Shown here: piece after piece, positions 7,049 through 13,867 of the stretch
Position numbering within the stretch: the first letter of the stretch is position 1
How the letters are laid out: each line of letters opens with the position of its first letter
DNA from: CAYUTA01 sp964447605
GTDB lineage: Bacteria > Bacillota > Clostridia > Christensenellales > CAG-138
Assembly: GCA_964447605.1 (NCBI GenBank)
Contig: CAYUTA010000067.1
Location: 1 to 13,867 of the forward strand
DNA length: 13,867 nt
Reading direction: 5' to 3'
The notes under the pieces: model-generated
Database searches by the model: none
The model's input: only the letters and a program-made list of their open reading frames with translations
Told to the model about the DNA's origin: nothing
Program-made: the position numbers and the translations under genes

Positions 7049-8203
7049 ATGGAACAAAATATGACAGGGTTGAAGGAAAAGCGCGCCAATAAAGCGGATT
7101 TGCGCGCGGCGGCACGGTTTCCATACTGGAAGCTGCCGTTTCTTCTTCTGCTCCCGCTTGGCGCTCTTTGGGCGCGCGTTTGCAGCCCGCACCCGGAGCT
7201 GATCGAGCGGCTGTACAGCGGCGGCGTGTACCCGGGTATAAAAAACGGACTGTCGGCCGTCGCCTCGCTCGTGTCCTTTTCCATAGCGGAATGGATTCTG
7301 TACGCACTGATTCTGTGGGCGATTGTCACGGTGTTCGGCAGCCTGCTTGCATGGGCGCTGCGGCGCATCGGCGGCAGGCGCGTGTTCTCCGCGCTGCTTT
7401 CGCTCGGCATGGTTGTGGGCGCGGTTTGGAACCTGTTCTATTTTACGTGGGGCTTTAACTATTTCCGCGTGCCGCTGAAAGAGCGTATGGGACTGACCGT
7501 CTGCGCGCGCCCGGTGGAGGCGCTGGAGACGCTTACTTATGCGCTTGCCCGGCAGGCGGCGCAGCTTCGCGAAACCCTGCCGGAAGACGCGTCCGGCTTG
7601 TTCACGCTGGATGGCGAACTGCAAGCCGTACTCGACGCGCTGCCCGAAGCCTATGCGGCGCTTGCCTTGCAGCAGCCGGTTTTTGCCGGGCGCACAACGC
7701 GAGCAAAGCGGGTCCTTTGGTCCGAAGGCCTTTCCTGGATGGGCATTCGGGGCGTTTATGTCGGCATAACGGGCGAGCCGAACATCAACGTACGGCAGTC
7801 CGCGCTGCTGATCCCGCAATCCGCCGCACACGAAATGGCGCATCAACTGGGAATCGCATCCGAGAACGAGGCCGAATTTTCCGCCTACCTTGCATGCCAG
7901 CATTCACCCGACGCGCGCGTGCGGTATTCCGGCGTGGTCAACGCGCTGATTCAGTGCCGCAACGCCCTGCGCAAAATCGACCCCGATGCGGCGAGCGCGG
8001 TTCGCGATACGTATTCCGACGGCATGGTGCGCGATTTCACCGCCTACGATGCGTACTGGGACGCGTTCGACGGCCCCATCGAGGAAGCCGTGACCAATGT
8101 AAACGACGCGTATCTTAAGCATAACGCGCAGGAAAGCGGCGTAAAAAGCTACGGAGAATCGGTCGATTTATTGCTGGCATACTACAACCAAACAAAAAAT
8201 TAG
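7049..8203 (+). CDS. DUF3810 membrane protein with HExxH motif
   Basis: This 384-residue protein has a short basic N-terminus, three hydrophobic segments at about 25-45, 70-104 and 112-133, and then a large soluble domain. That domain carries HEMAHQLG at 261-268 followed by SENEAEF, the HExxH plus downstream glutamate pattern of zincin metallopeptidases and the characteristic block of the DUF3810 family. Zinc binding by H261 and H265 is likely; peptidase activity in this family is not established to my knowledge. It stands alone, divergent from the isomerase-like gene. Start choice is uncertain: ATG 7049 has CGGAG only one base upstream and may be read as a leaderless start, while ATG 7061 has the same CGGAG 13 bases away. 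The protein differs by four residues between the two. Confidence 0.85.
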   Translation: MEQNMTGLKEKRANKADLRAAARFPYWKLPFLLLLPLGALWARVCSPHPELIERLYSGGVYPGIKNGLSAVASLVSFSIAEWILYALILWAIVTVFGSLLAWALRRIGGRRVFSALLSLGMVVGAVWNLFYFTWGFNYFRVPLKERMGLTVCARPVEALETLTYALARQAAQLRETLPEDASGLFTLDGELQAVLDALPEAYAALALQQPVFAGRTTRAKRVLWSEGLSWMGIRGVYVGITGEPNINVRQSALLIPQSAAHEMAHQLGIASENEAEFSAYLACQHSPDARVRYSGVVNALIQCRNALRKIDPDAASAVRDTYSDGMVRDFTAYDAYWDAFDGPIEEAVTNVNDAYLKHNAQESGVKSYGESVDLLLAYYNQTKN

Positions 8204-8241
8204 GTTAAATAAAAAAAATTCAAATTATTGCAGGATTTCTG

Positions 8242-8271
8242 TTTACAAAGCGCATAAGCTTGGTGTATGCT
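8242..8271 (+). promoter_or_regulatory. Probable promoter of the PLP enzyme gene
   Basis: TTTACA (8242-8247), an 18-nt spacer and TATGCT (8266-8271) match sigma-A elements at five and four of six positions. The surrounding 8204-8300 stretch is much more A/T-rich than the genes. Transcription would begin near 8278, giving a 44-nt leader. Confidence 0.5.
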
Positions 8272-8321
8272 AAAAGAGGATACCAAGGATTTCTCATAAA
8301 ATATTTTAGGGAGTGAAAGAT

Positions 8322-9797
8322 ATGATCGATCTGACCATTAAACGCGATAACTTGCAGCGCAGTATCGACAGAGCGCGTGAAAAGCACATCGTCATCCCGA
8401 CGTTTGCTCAGATGCGTAATCCCGACCTGATTCCGGAGAAGATCAAAACGGCTCTGAAAAACGTCGGCCTGTGGGACGTCAACCCGCTTAACCTGTTCCG
8501 CATCAGCTGGCGTAACGAGCCCAAGGAGAAAGGCGGCACGTTCGGCGACGTCAATTTCATTGAGATACCTTCGGCGCTTACGGGCGTAAAAGCGCGCATC
8601 ATTCTGCTCACGGGTAAATGGTTCCCAACCGGCTGTCATAAGGTCGGCGCGTCGTTTGGCTGCCTTGCTCCGCGCCTTGTCACAGGTCAGTTCGATCCTA
8701 CCTATCATAAAGCGGTTTGGCCGTCCACCGGCAACTACTGCCGCGGCGGCGCGTTCAACTCCAAGCTGCTCGCCTGCGATTCCATCGCCATTTTGCCTGC
8801 GGAGATGAGCAAGGAGCGGTTTGACTGGCTCAAGAGCATTGCGGGCGAAGTCATTGCAACGCCCGGCTGCGAGAGCAACGTAAAGGAGATTTTTGATAAG
8901 ACGTGGGAGCTTCGGAAAATCCGCGAGGACGTCATGATCTTCAACCAGTTTGAGGAGATGGGCAACTGTGTGTGGCATTACCAGGTGACGGGCAAGGCGA
9001 TTGCGGACGCGTTTGAAGCCGTCAAGCGCCCGGGCGACCGCTTTGCGGGCGCTGCGTTCACCTCCGGCTCCGCCGGCACGATGTCTGCAGGCGATTACCT
9101 GAAGGAACAGTATCCGACCGCGAAGCTGGCCGTCGGCGAGGCGTTGCAGTGCCCGACGCTGCTCAACAATGGCTTTGGCGGGCACCGCATCGAGGGCATC
9201 GGAGATAAGCATGTGCCGTGGATTCACAATGTCAAGAACACCGACATGGTGATCGACATCGACGACGAAGACTCCCAGAAGCTGCTGCGCCTGTTCAACG
9301 ACCCGGTCGGCAAGAAATATCTTGTCGAGGAGATCGGCGTTCCGGCGGATTTTGTCGACAAGCTCGGCCTGCTTGGCATCTCCGGCATTGCCAACATGCT
9401 CTGCTGCATCAAGATGGCCAAGTATTACGGGCTTACCGAGCACGATGTGCTGGCAACCGTCGGCACGGACTCCTCGGCCATGTACGGCAGCCGCATCACG
9501 GAACTGGAGGAGGCCGACGGCGCATACTCGCCCGTCAAGGCGGCGGCCGATTATGCGGCGCACCTGGCGTCCATCCGTACCGATGTGATGGAGGAGCTGA
9601 CCTACGAGGCCAGAAAGCGTATTCACAACCTCAAGTACTACACCTGGGTCGAGCAGCAGGGCAGGACCGTTGACGAGATCAATGCGCAGTGGTATGATGC
9701 GCATTACTGGACCGATATGCATGCGCAGGCCGATGCAATCGACGCGCTTATCAACGAGTTCAACGAGAAGACCGGCGTGCTGGACAGCATGAAGTAA
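8322..9797 (+). CDS. Fold-type II PLP-dependent enzyme, lyase/thiolase-like, substrate unknown
   Basis: This 491-residue protein has the landmarks of the tryptophan synthase beta / cysteine synthase superfamily: a putative Schiff-base lysine K107 in TGCHKVGASF, an asparagine-loop-like STGN at 135-138, and a glycine-rich phosphate loop TSGSAGT at 247-253. It is about 100-180 residues longer than cysteine synthase, with extra N-terminal sequence and a C-terminal helical tail after about residue 400. It resembles proteins annotated only as PLP-dependent lyase/thiolase in Clostridia; I cannot name the reaction. Beta-elimination, beta-replacement or thiolysis of an amino acid are the family options. 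ATG 8322 is preferred because AGGGAG lies eight nt upstream; the in-frame GTG at 8313 overlaps that site. The gene is monocistronic, with its own promoter and a strong terminator. An OrtB-like thiolase would be expected beside a small OrtA gene, which is absent. Confidence 0.85.
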   Translation: MIDLTIKRDNLQRSIDRAREKHIVIPTFAQMRNPDLIPEKIKTALKNVGLWDVNPLNLFRISWRNEPKEKGGTFGDVNFIEIPSALTGVKARIILLTGKWFPTGCHKVGASFGCLAPRLVTGQFDPTYHKAVWPSTGNYCRGGAFNSKLLACDSIAILPAEMSKERFDWLKSIAGEVIATPGCESNVKEIFDKTWELRKIREDVMIFNQFEEMGNCVWHYQVTGKAIADAFEAVKRPGDRFAGAAFTSGSAGTMSAGDYLKEQYPTAKLAVGEALQCPTLLNNGFGGHRIEGIGDKHVPWIHNVKNTDMVIDIDDEDSQKLLRLFNDPVGKKYLVEEIGVPADFVDKLGLLGISGIANMLCCIKMAKYYGLTEHDVLATVGTDSSAMYGSRITELEEADGAYSPVKAAADYAAHLASIRTDVMEELTYEARKRIHNLKYYTWVEQQGRTVDEINAQWYDAHYWTDMHAQADAIDALINEFNEKTGVLDSMK

Positions 9798-9820
9798 AAG
9801 GCCGGGTCGATCTGATTGGG

Positions 9821-9848
9821 AAGCCGCGGGTCATCCTGCGGCTTTTTT
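9821..9848 (+). terminator. Intrinsic terminator of the PLP enzyme gene
   Basis: AAGCCGC (9821-9827) pairs with GCGGCTT (9838-9844) around a 10-nt loop, followed by a run of T to 9848. It begins 23 nt after the stop codon and has the classic strong shape. Confidence 0.9.
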
Positions 9849-9964
9849 GCATATTAGGCAGCCGGCCGGACTTCCTATCGAGGGCATTGCTCAAATCAGC
9901 CCTGCGGGCGATCCGTGCGGCGGACTGGCTTAATATCGGGTGAATCGAGCGGGCGTTTTTTTGA
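9849..9964. other. Spacer between terminator and hisS promoter
   Basis: This short spacer contains a small hairpin GCCC-TGC-GGGC near 9900 and a seven-T run at 9956-9962 without a matching stem. I see no gene or regulatory element in it. Confidence 0.4.
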
Positions 9965-9993
9965 TTGACAACATTCGGCCCGATGCGTATAAT
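9965..9993 (+). promoter_or_regulatory. Consensus sigma-A promoter of the hisS-aspS operon
   Basis: TTGACA (9965-9970) and TATAAT (9988-9993) are both perfect and separated by the optimal 17 nt. Transcription should start near 10000, giving a leader of about 265 nt that contains the T-box. A maximal promoter fits control by premature termination rather than initiation. Confidence 0.9.
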
Positions 9994-9999
9994 GATTGG

Positions 10000-10250
10000 A
10001 AAGGTTTTGAGTGGGAGAGTACTTTGCAGGGAAAGCTACAGAGAGCGTGACGGTGGTTGAGAGTTGCGCGCAGACCGTGTTGAAGGAAGGGCACCCATGA
10101 ACCGCGTGGCGGAAGCATCGTGATTCACGTTGTCTATGCTGCGCCGCATGCGCCGCGTTATCGGCAAGAGGCGGAACGGTATTTGTCCGTTCAATCAGGG
10201 TGGCACCGCGGGTTTCCCGTCCCTATCGGACTGGGCCCGTTTTTATTTTG
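10000..10250 (+). promoter_or_regulatory. T-box riboswitch, probably tRNA-His responsive
   Basis: T-box leaders bind a specific tRNA and let transcription continue only when it is uncharged. The near-invariant T-box AGGGTGGCACCGCG is at 10197-10210. Upstream are Stem I features: an AGTA element at 10019-10022, the distal AGAGAG at 10040-10045, and an arm pairing ACGGT with ACCGT around 10050-10078. The 3' side of Stem I reads GCACCCATGAAC at 10091-10102, which holds two histidine codons, CAC (10092-10094) and CAT (10096-10098), and no aspartate codon. The last, followed by GAAC, best fits the specifier position. Gene order (hisS first) agrees with histidine. The exact specifier was judged by eye, not by a folded model. 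Confidence 0.88.
10209..10249 (+). terminator. T-box-controlled intrinsic terminator
   Basis: CGGG (10209-10212) pairs with CCCG (10236-10239), and inside it CCCGTCC (10216-10222) pairs with GGACTGGG (10228-10235) with one bulged base. TTTTTATTTT follows from 10240. Its left arm overlaps the end of the T-box sequence, so antiterminator and terminator are mutually exclusive, as expected for this riboswitch class. Confidence 0.85.
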
Positions 10251-10265
10251 GAAAGGGGGAGCGTT

Positions 10266-11534
10266 ATGGGAGCATATCAGGCGTTAAAGGGTACGCGCGA
10301 CGTTCTGCCGGAGCAGAGCTATCAGTGGCAGCATATCGAGCAGCTGGTGCGCGGCATCGTCAAAAAATATGGGTTTTTAGAGGCGCGCACGCCGGTGATC
10401 GAACATGCGGAGCTGTTTTCGCGCGGCGTTGGGCAAACGACCGACATCGTGCAAAAGGAGATGTACACGTTTATGGATAAGGGCGGGCGCTCCATCACGC
10501 TCAAGCCTGAAGGCACCGCCGGGATCGTGCGCATGTTTGTGGAACACAACCTGTTTGCCGAGCCGCAGCCGACCAAGATGTTTTATCTCAACAATCCCGT
10601 GTTCCGCTATGAGCGGCCGCAGGCCGGTCGTCTGCGCGAGCATCACCAGTTCGGCGTGGAGTTTTTCGGCGCGCCGCGGTCGAGCGCGGACGCCGAGTGC
10701 ATCGCCGTTGCGGTCGAGCTGCTTAAAACCATTGGCTGCACCGGGCTCTCCGTGCGGCTCAACAGCATTGGCTGCCCCGATTGCCGCCCCAGGTATCATG
10801 GGGCGCTCAAGGCATATCTCAAAACGCAATACGATGAACTGTGCGACACCTGCAAACTGCGGTATGAGCAAAACCCGCTGCGCGTGCTGGACTGCAAGGT
10901 GCCGTCGTGCGCAAGGCTTGCGTCGGGCGCGCCGCGCGTGCTGGACTATCTTTGCGCGGAGTGTGAAACGCACCTTACGTCCCTGCAAAGGCTGCTCGGA
11001 CTGATGGGTATCCGTTATGAGTTGACTCCGACGCTTGTGCGCGGGCTTGATTATTATACCAAGACCGTTTTTGAGATCGTTTCCGACCAGCTGGGCGCGC
11101 AGAGTGCCGTTTGCGGCGGCGGGCGCTATGACGTGCTGGTCGAGGAAATCGGCGGTCCGTCCACGCCCGGCGTTGGTTTTGGCCTGGGCATGGAACGGTT
11201 GCTGCTGCTGATGGAAAACGCGGGCGTGCCCATACCCAGGCCGCAGCGTTACGAGCTTTTTATCGCCTCGCAGGGCGAGGAGGCGAATTTGCGGGCGTTC
11301 GAGCTCGCCGCCGGGTTGCGCGCGAAAGGCGTGTGCGTGGAGATTGACCATGTCGGCCGCAGTTTCAAAGCGCAGTTTAAGTATGCCGATAAAATCGGCG
11401 CGGCCAACGTGCTGGCGCTGGGCGAAAACGAGCTTGTTGCGGGAAAAGCCAGGCTCAAGCGCATGGCGGACGGATATGAGACGGAAACCGCTTTGGATGC
11501 GGACGCGGTCTTTATCATTTTGAGAGGAGAATGA
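10266..11534 (+). CDS. hisS: Histidine-tRNA ligase
   Basis: This 422-residue class II aminoacyl-tRNA synthetase charges tRNA-His with histidine in the cytoplasm. Class II motif 2 is FRYERPQAGRLREHHQ at 113-128; the histidine-specific blocks are LVRGLDYY (with R259) and GGGRYD at 284-289; motif 3 is GVGFGLGMERLL near 302-312; and the C-terminal ~90 residues are the anticodon-binding domain. The insertion domain has paired cysteines (CPDC, CDTC, CxxxxC, CAEC between residues 170 and 233), a feature also seen in other Bacillota HisRS that may bind metal. The start at 10266 is chosen because of AGGGGGAG just upstream and because the protein then begins with the usual KGTRDVLP region at residue 8. 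The frame stays open upstream through the T-box leader, which is not coding. aspS follows after 3 nt. Confidence 0.97.
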   Translation: MGAYQALKGTRDVLPEQSYQWQHIEQLVRGIVKKYGFLEARTPVIEHAELFSRGVGQTTDIVQKEMYTFMDKGGRSITLKPEGTAGIVRMFVEHNLFAEPQPTKMFYLNNPVFRYERPQAGRLREHHQFGVEFFGAPRSSADAECIAVAVELLKTIGCTGLSVRLNSIGCPDCRPRYHGALKAYLKTQYDELCDTCKLRYEQNPLRVLDCKVPSCARLASGAPRVLDYLCAECETHLTSLQRLLGLMGIRYELTPTLVRGLDYYTKTVFEIVSDQLGAQSAVCGGGRYDVLVEEIGGPSTPGVGFGLGMERLLLLMENAGVPIPRPQRYELFIASQGEEANLRAFELAAGLRAKGVCVEIDHVGRSFKAQFKYADKIGAANVLALGENELVAGKARLKRMADGYETETALDADAVFIILRGE

Positions 11535-11537
11535 CCA

Positions 11538-13331
11538 ATGGGCGAAATGTTGGGCGGTTGGAAACGGACTTGCTATTGCACGGAGCTGACCAAACGGGAT
11601 GTGGGCCGGGGGGTAACGCTGATGGGCTGGACGAATGTACGGCGCGACCTGGGCGCGCTCGTGTTTGTGCAGCTTCGCGACCGCAGCGGTCTGATGCAGA
11701 TCGTATTTGACTCGAGCGCGCTGCCGACGGCGGATTTTGAGCGTGCATGCACGATTCGCAGCGAATACGTGCTGGCTGTGCGCGGCGAGCTGGTTTTGCG
11801 CACGGGCGATATGGTGAATACAAACATGGAGACCGGCGAGTTGGAGGTTCTTGTCAGGGAGTTTAAAATCCTCAGCGCCAGCGAAACGCCGCCCATCGAG
11901 GTGGACGATACCTGCAACGCAAACGAGCTGCTGCGGCTGAAATACCGCTACCTTGACCTGCGCCGCCCATGCATGCAGAAGAACTTTATTCTGCGCGACC
12001 GTATCACGCAGATTACGCGCAGCTATTTTTCCGAGCAGGGCTTTATCGACGTGGAAACGCCCATTCTAACAAAATCCACGCCGGAGGGCGCGCGCGATTA
12101 TCTGGTGCCGAGCCGCGTGCATCCGGGTAAGTTTTACGCCCTGCCGCAGAGCCCGCAGCTGTTTAAGCAGCTGCTGATGCTCGCGGGCTACGACCGTTAT
12201 ATCCAGATTGCGCGTTGTTTCCGCGATGAGGATCTGCGCGCGGACCGCCAGCCGGACTTTACCCAGATCGACCTTGAAATGTCGTTTGTCGACGCGGAGG
12301 ATGTGCTGGCCGTCAACGAGGGTTTCCTAAAGCGGCTATTCAAGGAGACGCTGGACGTGGATGTGCGGCTTCCGTTGCCGCGCATCACCTGGCGCGATGC
12401 GATGGCGCGCTATGGCTCGGATAAGCCGGACACGCGCTTTGGTCTTGAGCTTTGCGACATTACGGAGGCGGTAGAAAACAGCGACTTTTCCGTTTTCAAA
12501 CATGTCGTTGAGGCGGGCGGAAGCGTGCGCTGCATCAACGCCAAAGGACGCGGCGCGGACTTTTCGCGCAAGGAAATCGACGCGCTCGGCGAGTTTGTCA
12601 AGACCTACCGCGCAAAGGGGCTGGCGTGGATGAACTGGAAGCCGGACGGGTTACAATCGCCCATTGCCAAGTTTTTAAACGAAGCGGAGTTGGAGGCAAT
12701 CAAGCGCGCGGCGGACTTTGCGCCGGGCGACGTTCTGTTCATTGTTGCGGATAAGGACGAGACGGTGTTCGCCTCGCTTGGCGCACTTCGCCTGAAGCTG
12801 GCCGGCAAGCTGCAACTGATTCCCGCAAAGCAGTATAACCTGCTGTGGGTCACGGAGTTCCCGCTGCTTGAATATGACGGGGAGACGCGGCGCTTTGTCG
12901 CCATGCACCATCCGTTCACAAGTCCGATGGACGAGGATTTGGCGTTACTGGAAACCGACCCGGGCAAGGTGCGCGCCAAGGCGTACGATATTGTGCTCAA
13001 TGGTGTGGAGCTGGGCGGAGGCTCGATCCGAATCCACTCGCAGGAGCTGCAAAGGAAGATGTTCAGGCTCATCGGTCTTTCCGATGAAAAGGCGCAGGAC
13101 CGCTTTGGCTATCTGCTCGATGCGTTCCGCTTCGGTCCCCCGCCGCACGGCGGCATCGCCTACGGCCTGGACCGCATCTGCATGCTGATTGCAGGCACGG
13201 GCAGCATCCGAGATGTGATCGCGTTCCCGAAGGTGCAAAACGCCTCCTGCCCGCTGACGGGCGCGCCGGACACCGTCGATGACGCGCAGCTTGCGGAGTT
13301 GCATATTGCCTGCACGGAGCGGGAAGCGTGA
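11538..13331 (+). CDS. aspS: Aspartate-tRNA ligase
   Basis: This 597-residue class II synthetase of bacterial length charges tRNA-Asp. It has the N-terminal OB-fold anticodon domain (GWTNVRRDLGALVFVQLRDRSG region, 30-51), motif 1 around VETPILTKSTPEGARDYLVP, motif 2 FRDEDLRADRQPDFTQIDLE at 229-248, the bacterial GAD insertion domain in the middle, and motif 3 HGGIAYGLDR near the C-terminus. The ribosome site GAGGAG lies inside the end of hisS, three bases separate the two genes, and the downstream gene overlaps the stop, so all three are one transcript. L38 in RRDLG is the residue found in E. coli-like, tRNA-Asp-discriminating enzymes; histidine there is linked to relaxed charging of tRNA-Asn in Pseudomonas. 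That specificity reading is tentative. Confidence 0.97.
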   Translation: MGEMLGGWKRTCYCTELTKRDVGRGVTLMGWTNVRRDLGALVFVQLRDRSGLMQIVFDSSALPTADFERACTIRSEYVLAVRGELVLRTGDMVNTNMETGELEVLVREFKILSASETPPIEVDDTCNANELLRLKYRYLDLRRPCMQKNFILRDRITQITRSYFSEQGFIDVETPILTKSTPEGARDYLVPSRVHPGKFYALPQSPQLFKQLLMLAGYDRYIQIARCFRDEDLRADRQPDFTQIDLEMSFVDAEDVLAVNEGFLKRLFKETLDVDVRLPLPRITWRDAMARYGSDKPDTRFGLELCDITEAVENSDFSVFKHVVEAGGSVRCINAKGRGADFSRKEIDALGEFVKTYRAKGLAWMNWKPDGLQSPIAKFLNEAELEAIKRAADFAPGDVLFIVADKDETVFASLGALRLKLAGKLQLIPAKQYNLLWVTEFPLLEYDGETRRFVAMHHPFTSPMDEDLALLETDPGKVRAKAYDIVLNGVELGGGSIRIHSQELQRKMFRLIGLSDEKAQDRFGYLLDAFRFGPPPHGGIAYGLDRICMLIAGTGSIRDVIAFPKVQNASCPLTGAPDTVDDAQLAELHIACTEREA

Positions 13332-13777
13332 GCGCGGCCGGGCGGCAGGATGCGGCGCCGCATGCGGGCGTTGTGGTTGGAATCCACAGCGGGCGGGCCA
13401 CGGTACGGTTTACACGCGGCAAACTATGCGAGCATTGCGGCGCATGCATCAGCGTCGGGGAAACGGAGATGGAACTGACCGTGGCCAATACGCTTGGCGC
13501 GGCGGTCGGCGACCGCGTGGAGGTCAGCCTTGCGCCGAAGCGCATTGTGCAGGCAAGCCTGCTTGCCTATGCGATTCCGCTTGCGCTGCTGTTGCTGGGC
13601 GTGTGGCTTGGCAGCCTGTATTCCGATACCGCCGCGCTAATCTGCGGTTTGATCGGCTGTGCGGGGGGATATCTTGCGCTGCGGCTCATTGAAAAACGCG
13701 GCGGCATGCGCAGGGAGTTTCTGCCGGAGATGACGGCCGTTTTGAGCCCGGAAGAAAACCTGCGGCCAGAGGCATAA
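13328..13777 (+). CDS. RseC/MucC-like membrane protein (SoxR-reducing system family)
   Basis: This 149-residue protein has a small N-terminal beta domain with GVVVGIHSGRATV and a cysteine cluster C34/C37/C40 (CEHCGAC), followed by two hydrophobic helices at about 77-97 and 102-121 and a cytoplasmic tail. This is the layout of the RseC/MucC family, which in proteobacteria takes part in sigma-E control and SoxR reduction and is often linked to Rnf-type electron transport. Its role in Bacillota is unclear. The start is GTG 13328, which overlaps the aspS stop (GTGA) and has GGAG 7 nt upstream, so translation is probably coupled to aspS. No Rnf gene lies in the window. The cysteines could bind a metal or a [Fe-S] cluster. 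Confidence 0.8.
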   Translation: MSAAGRQDAAPHAGVVVGIHSGRATVRFTRGKLCEHCGACISVGETEMELTVANTLGAAVGDRVEVSLAPKRIVQASLLAYAIPLALLLLGVWLGSLYSDTAALICGLIGCAGGYLALRLIEKRGGMRREFLPEMTAVLSPEENLRPEA

Positions 13778-13803
13778 ATAGCGAGCCGAACAAAATAATT
13801 TGG

Positions 13804-13827
13804 GCATGGCCGGTCCATGCGCTTTGT
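13804..13827 (+). terminator. Possible terminator after the RseC-like gene
   Basis: GCATGG (13804-13809) pairs with CCATGC (13815-13820) around a 5-nt loop and is followed by GCTTTGTT, a poor U tract. The sequence beyond holds another weak dyad (CATGC/GCATG near 13840-13856). Either could end the hisS operon, but the evidence is modest and the window stops soon after. Confidence 0.35.
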
Positions 13828-13867
13828 TAAGCCGGGCTGCATGCCGTAAACAGCATGAACTTGGGAT

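Noticed and set aside
6929..7903. Minus-strand open frame that would extend the isomerase-like protein by 325 residues
   Set aside because: The extension lies antisense to the DUF3810 gene, has low-complexity Arg/Gln-rich composition, and a good ribosome site marks the internal start at 6928.
8220..9722. 500-codon minus-strand open frame opposite the PLP enzyme gene
   Set aside because: Antisense shadow; no family resemblance, and the plus strand has promoter, ribosome site, conserved motifs and terminator.
9956..9962. Seven-T run upstream of the hisS promoter as a second terminator
   Set aside because: The preceding GAGCGGGCG has no complementary arm nearby, so no stem can form.
10200..10265. 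22-residue N-terminal extension of HisS
   Set aside because: It would be encoded inside the T-box antiterminator/terminator; the ribosome site and family alignment both favour 10266.
10377..11351. 324-codon minus-strand open frame opposite hisS
   Set aside because: Antisense shadow of a clearly recognised gene.
1..13867. tRNA or rRNA genes, CRISPR arrays, insertion sequences, integrases, toxin-antitoxin or defence genes
   Set aside because: Looked for on both strands; nothing with the required repeats, motifs or protein signatures was seen.

Overview
This window reads as chromosomal DNA of a high-GC anaerobic Bacillota bacterium, most likely class Clostridia. The evidence is a canonical T-box leader in front of a hisS-aspS operon, consensus sigma-A promoters, strong GGAGG-type ribosome binding sites, and a ferredoxin / aldehyde ferredoxin oxidoreductase / MoaD-like cluster typical of strict anaerobes. 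There are eleven protein genes. I see no tRNA, rRNA, CRISPR array, insertion sequence, integrase or phage gene. The taxonomic call is inference; no 16S or lineage marker is present.

Layout: (1) 18-1407, minus strand: a single trpB-type gene with its own promoter and intrinsic terminator and no adjacent trpA. (2) 1488-4107, plus strand: a tight operon of a four-cluster ferredoxin, an AOR-family tungsten/molybdenum oxidoreductase and a MoaD/ThiS-like sulfur carrier ending in Gly-Gly. Together these could supply the electron acceptor, the catalytic subunit and a cofactor-assembly protein of one redox system. (3) 4108-4461: a convergent intergenic region with oppositely oriented terminator-like hairpins and no convincing gene. 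(4) 4462-6928, minus strand: pgi (glucose-6-phosphate isomerase), preceded by a sugar-phosphate isomerase/epimerase-like TIM-barrel gene with its own promoter. (5) 7049-8203, plus strand, divergent from the isomerase: a DUF3810 membrane protein with an HExxH motif. Its -10 box lies so close to the start codon that the mRNA could be leaderless. (6) 8322-9797, plus strand: a monocistronic fold-type II PLP enzyme of unknown substrate, closed by a strong terminator. (7) 9965-13777, plus strand: consensus promoter, T-box riboswitch with histidine codons in the probable specifier region, hisS, aspS and an RseC/MucC-like membrane protein whose GTG start overlaps the aspS stop.

Most of the content is housekeeping. 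The parts most worth follow-up are the AOR cluster with undefined substrate, the orphan PLP enzyme, the stand-alone TrpB with a variant PLP-lysine motif, the structured convergent intergenic region, and the placement of aspS and an RseC-like gene under what looks like histidine-tRNA control. I found no clear evidence of a wholly new type of system.
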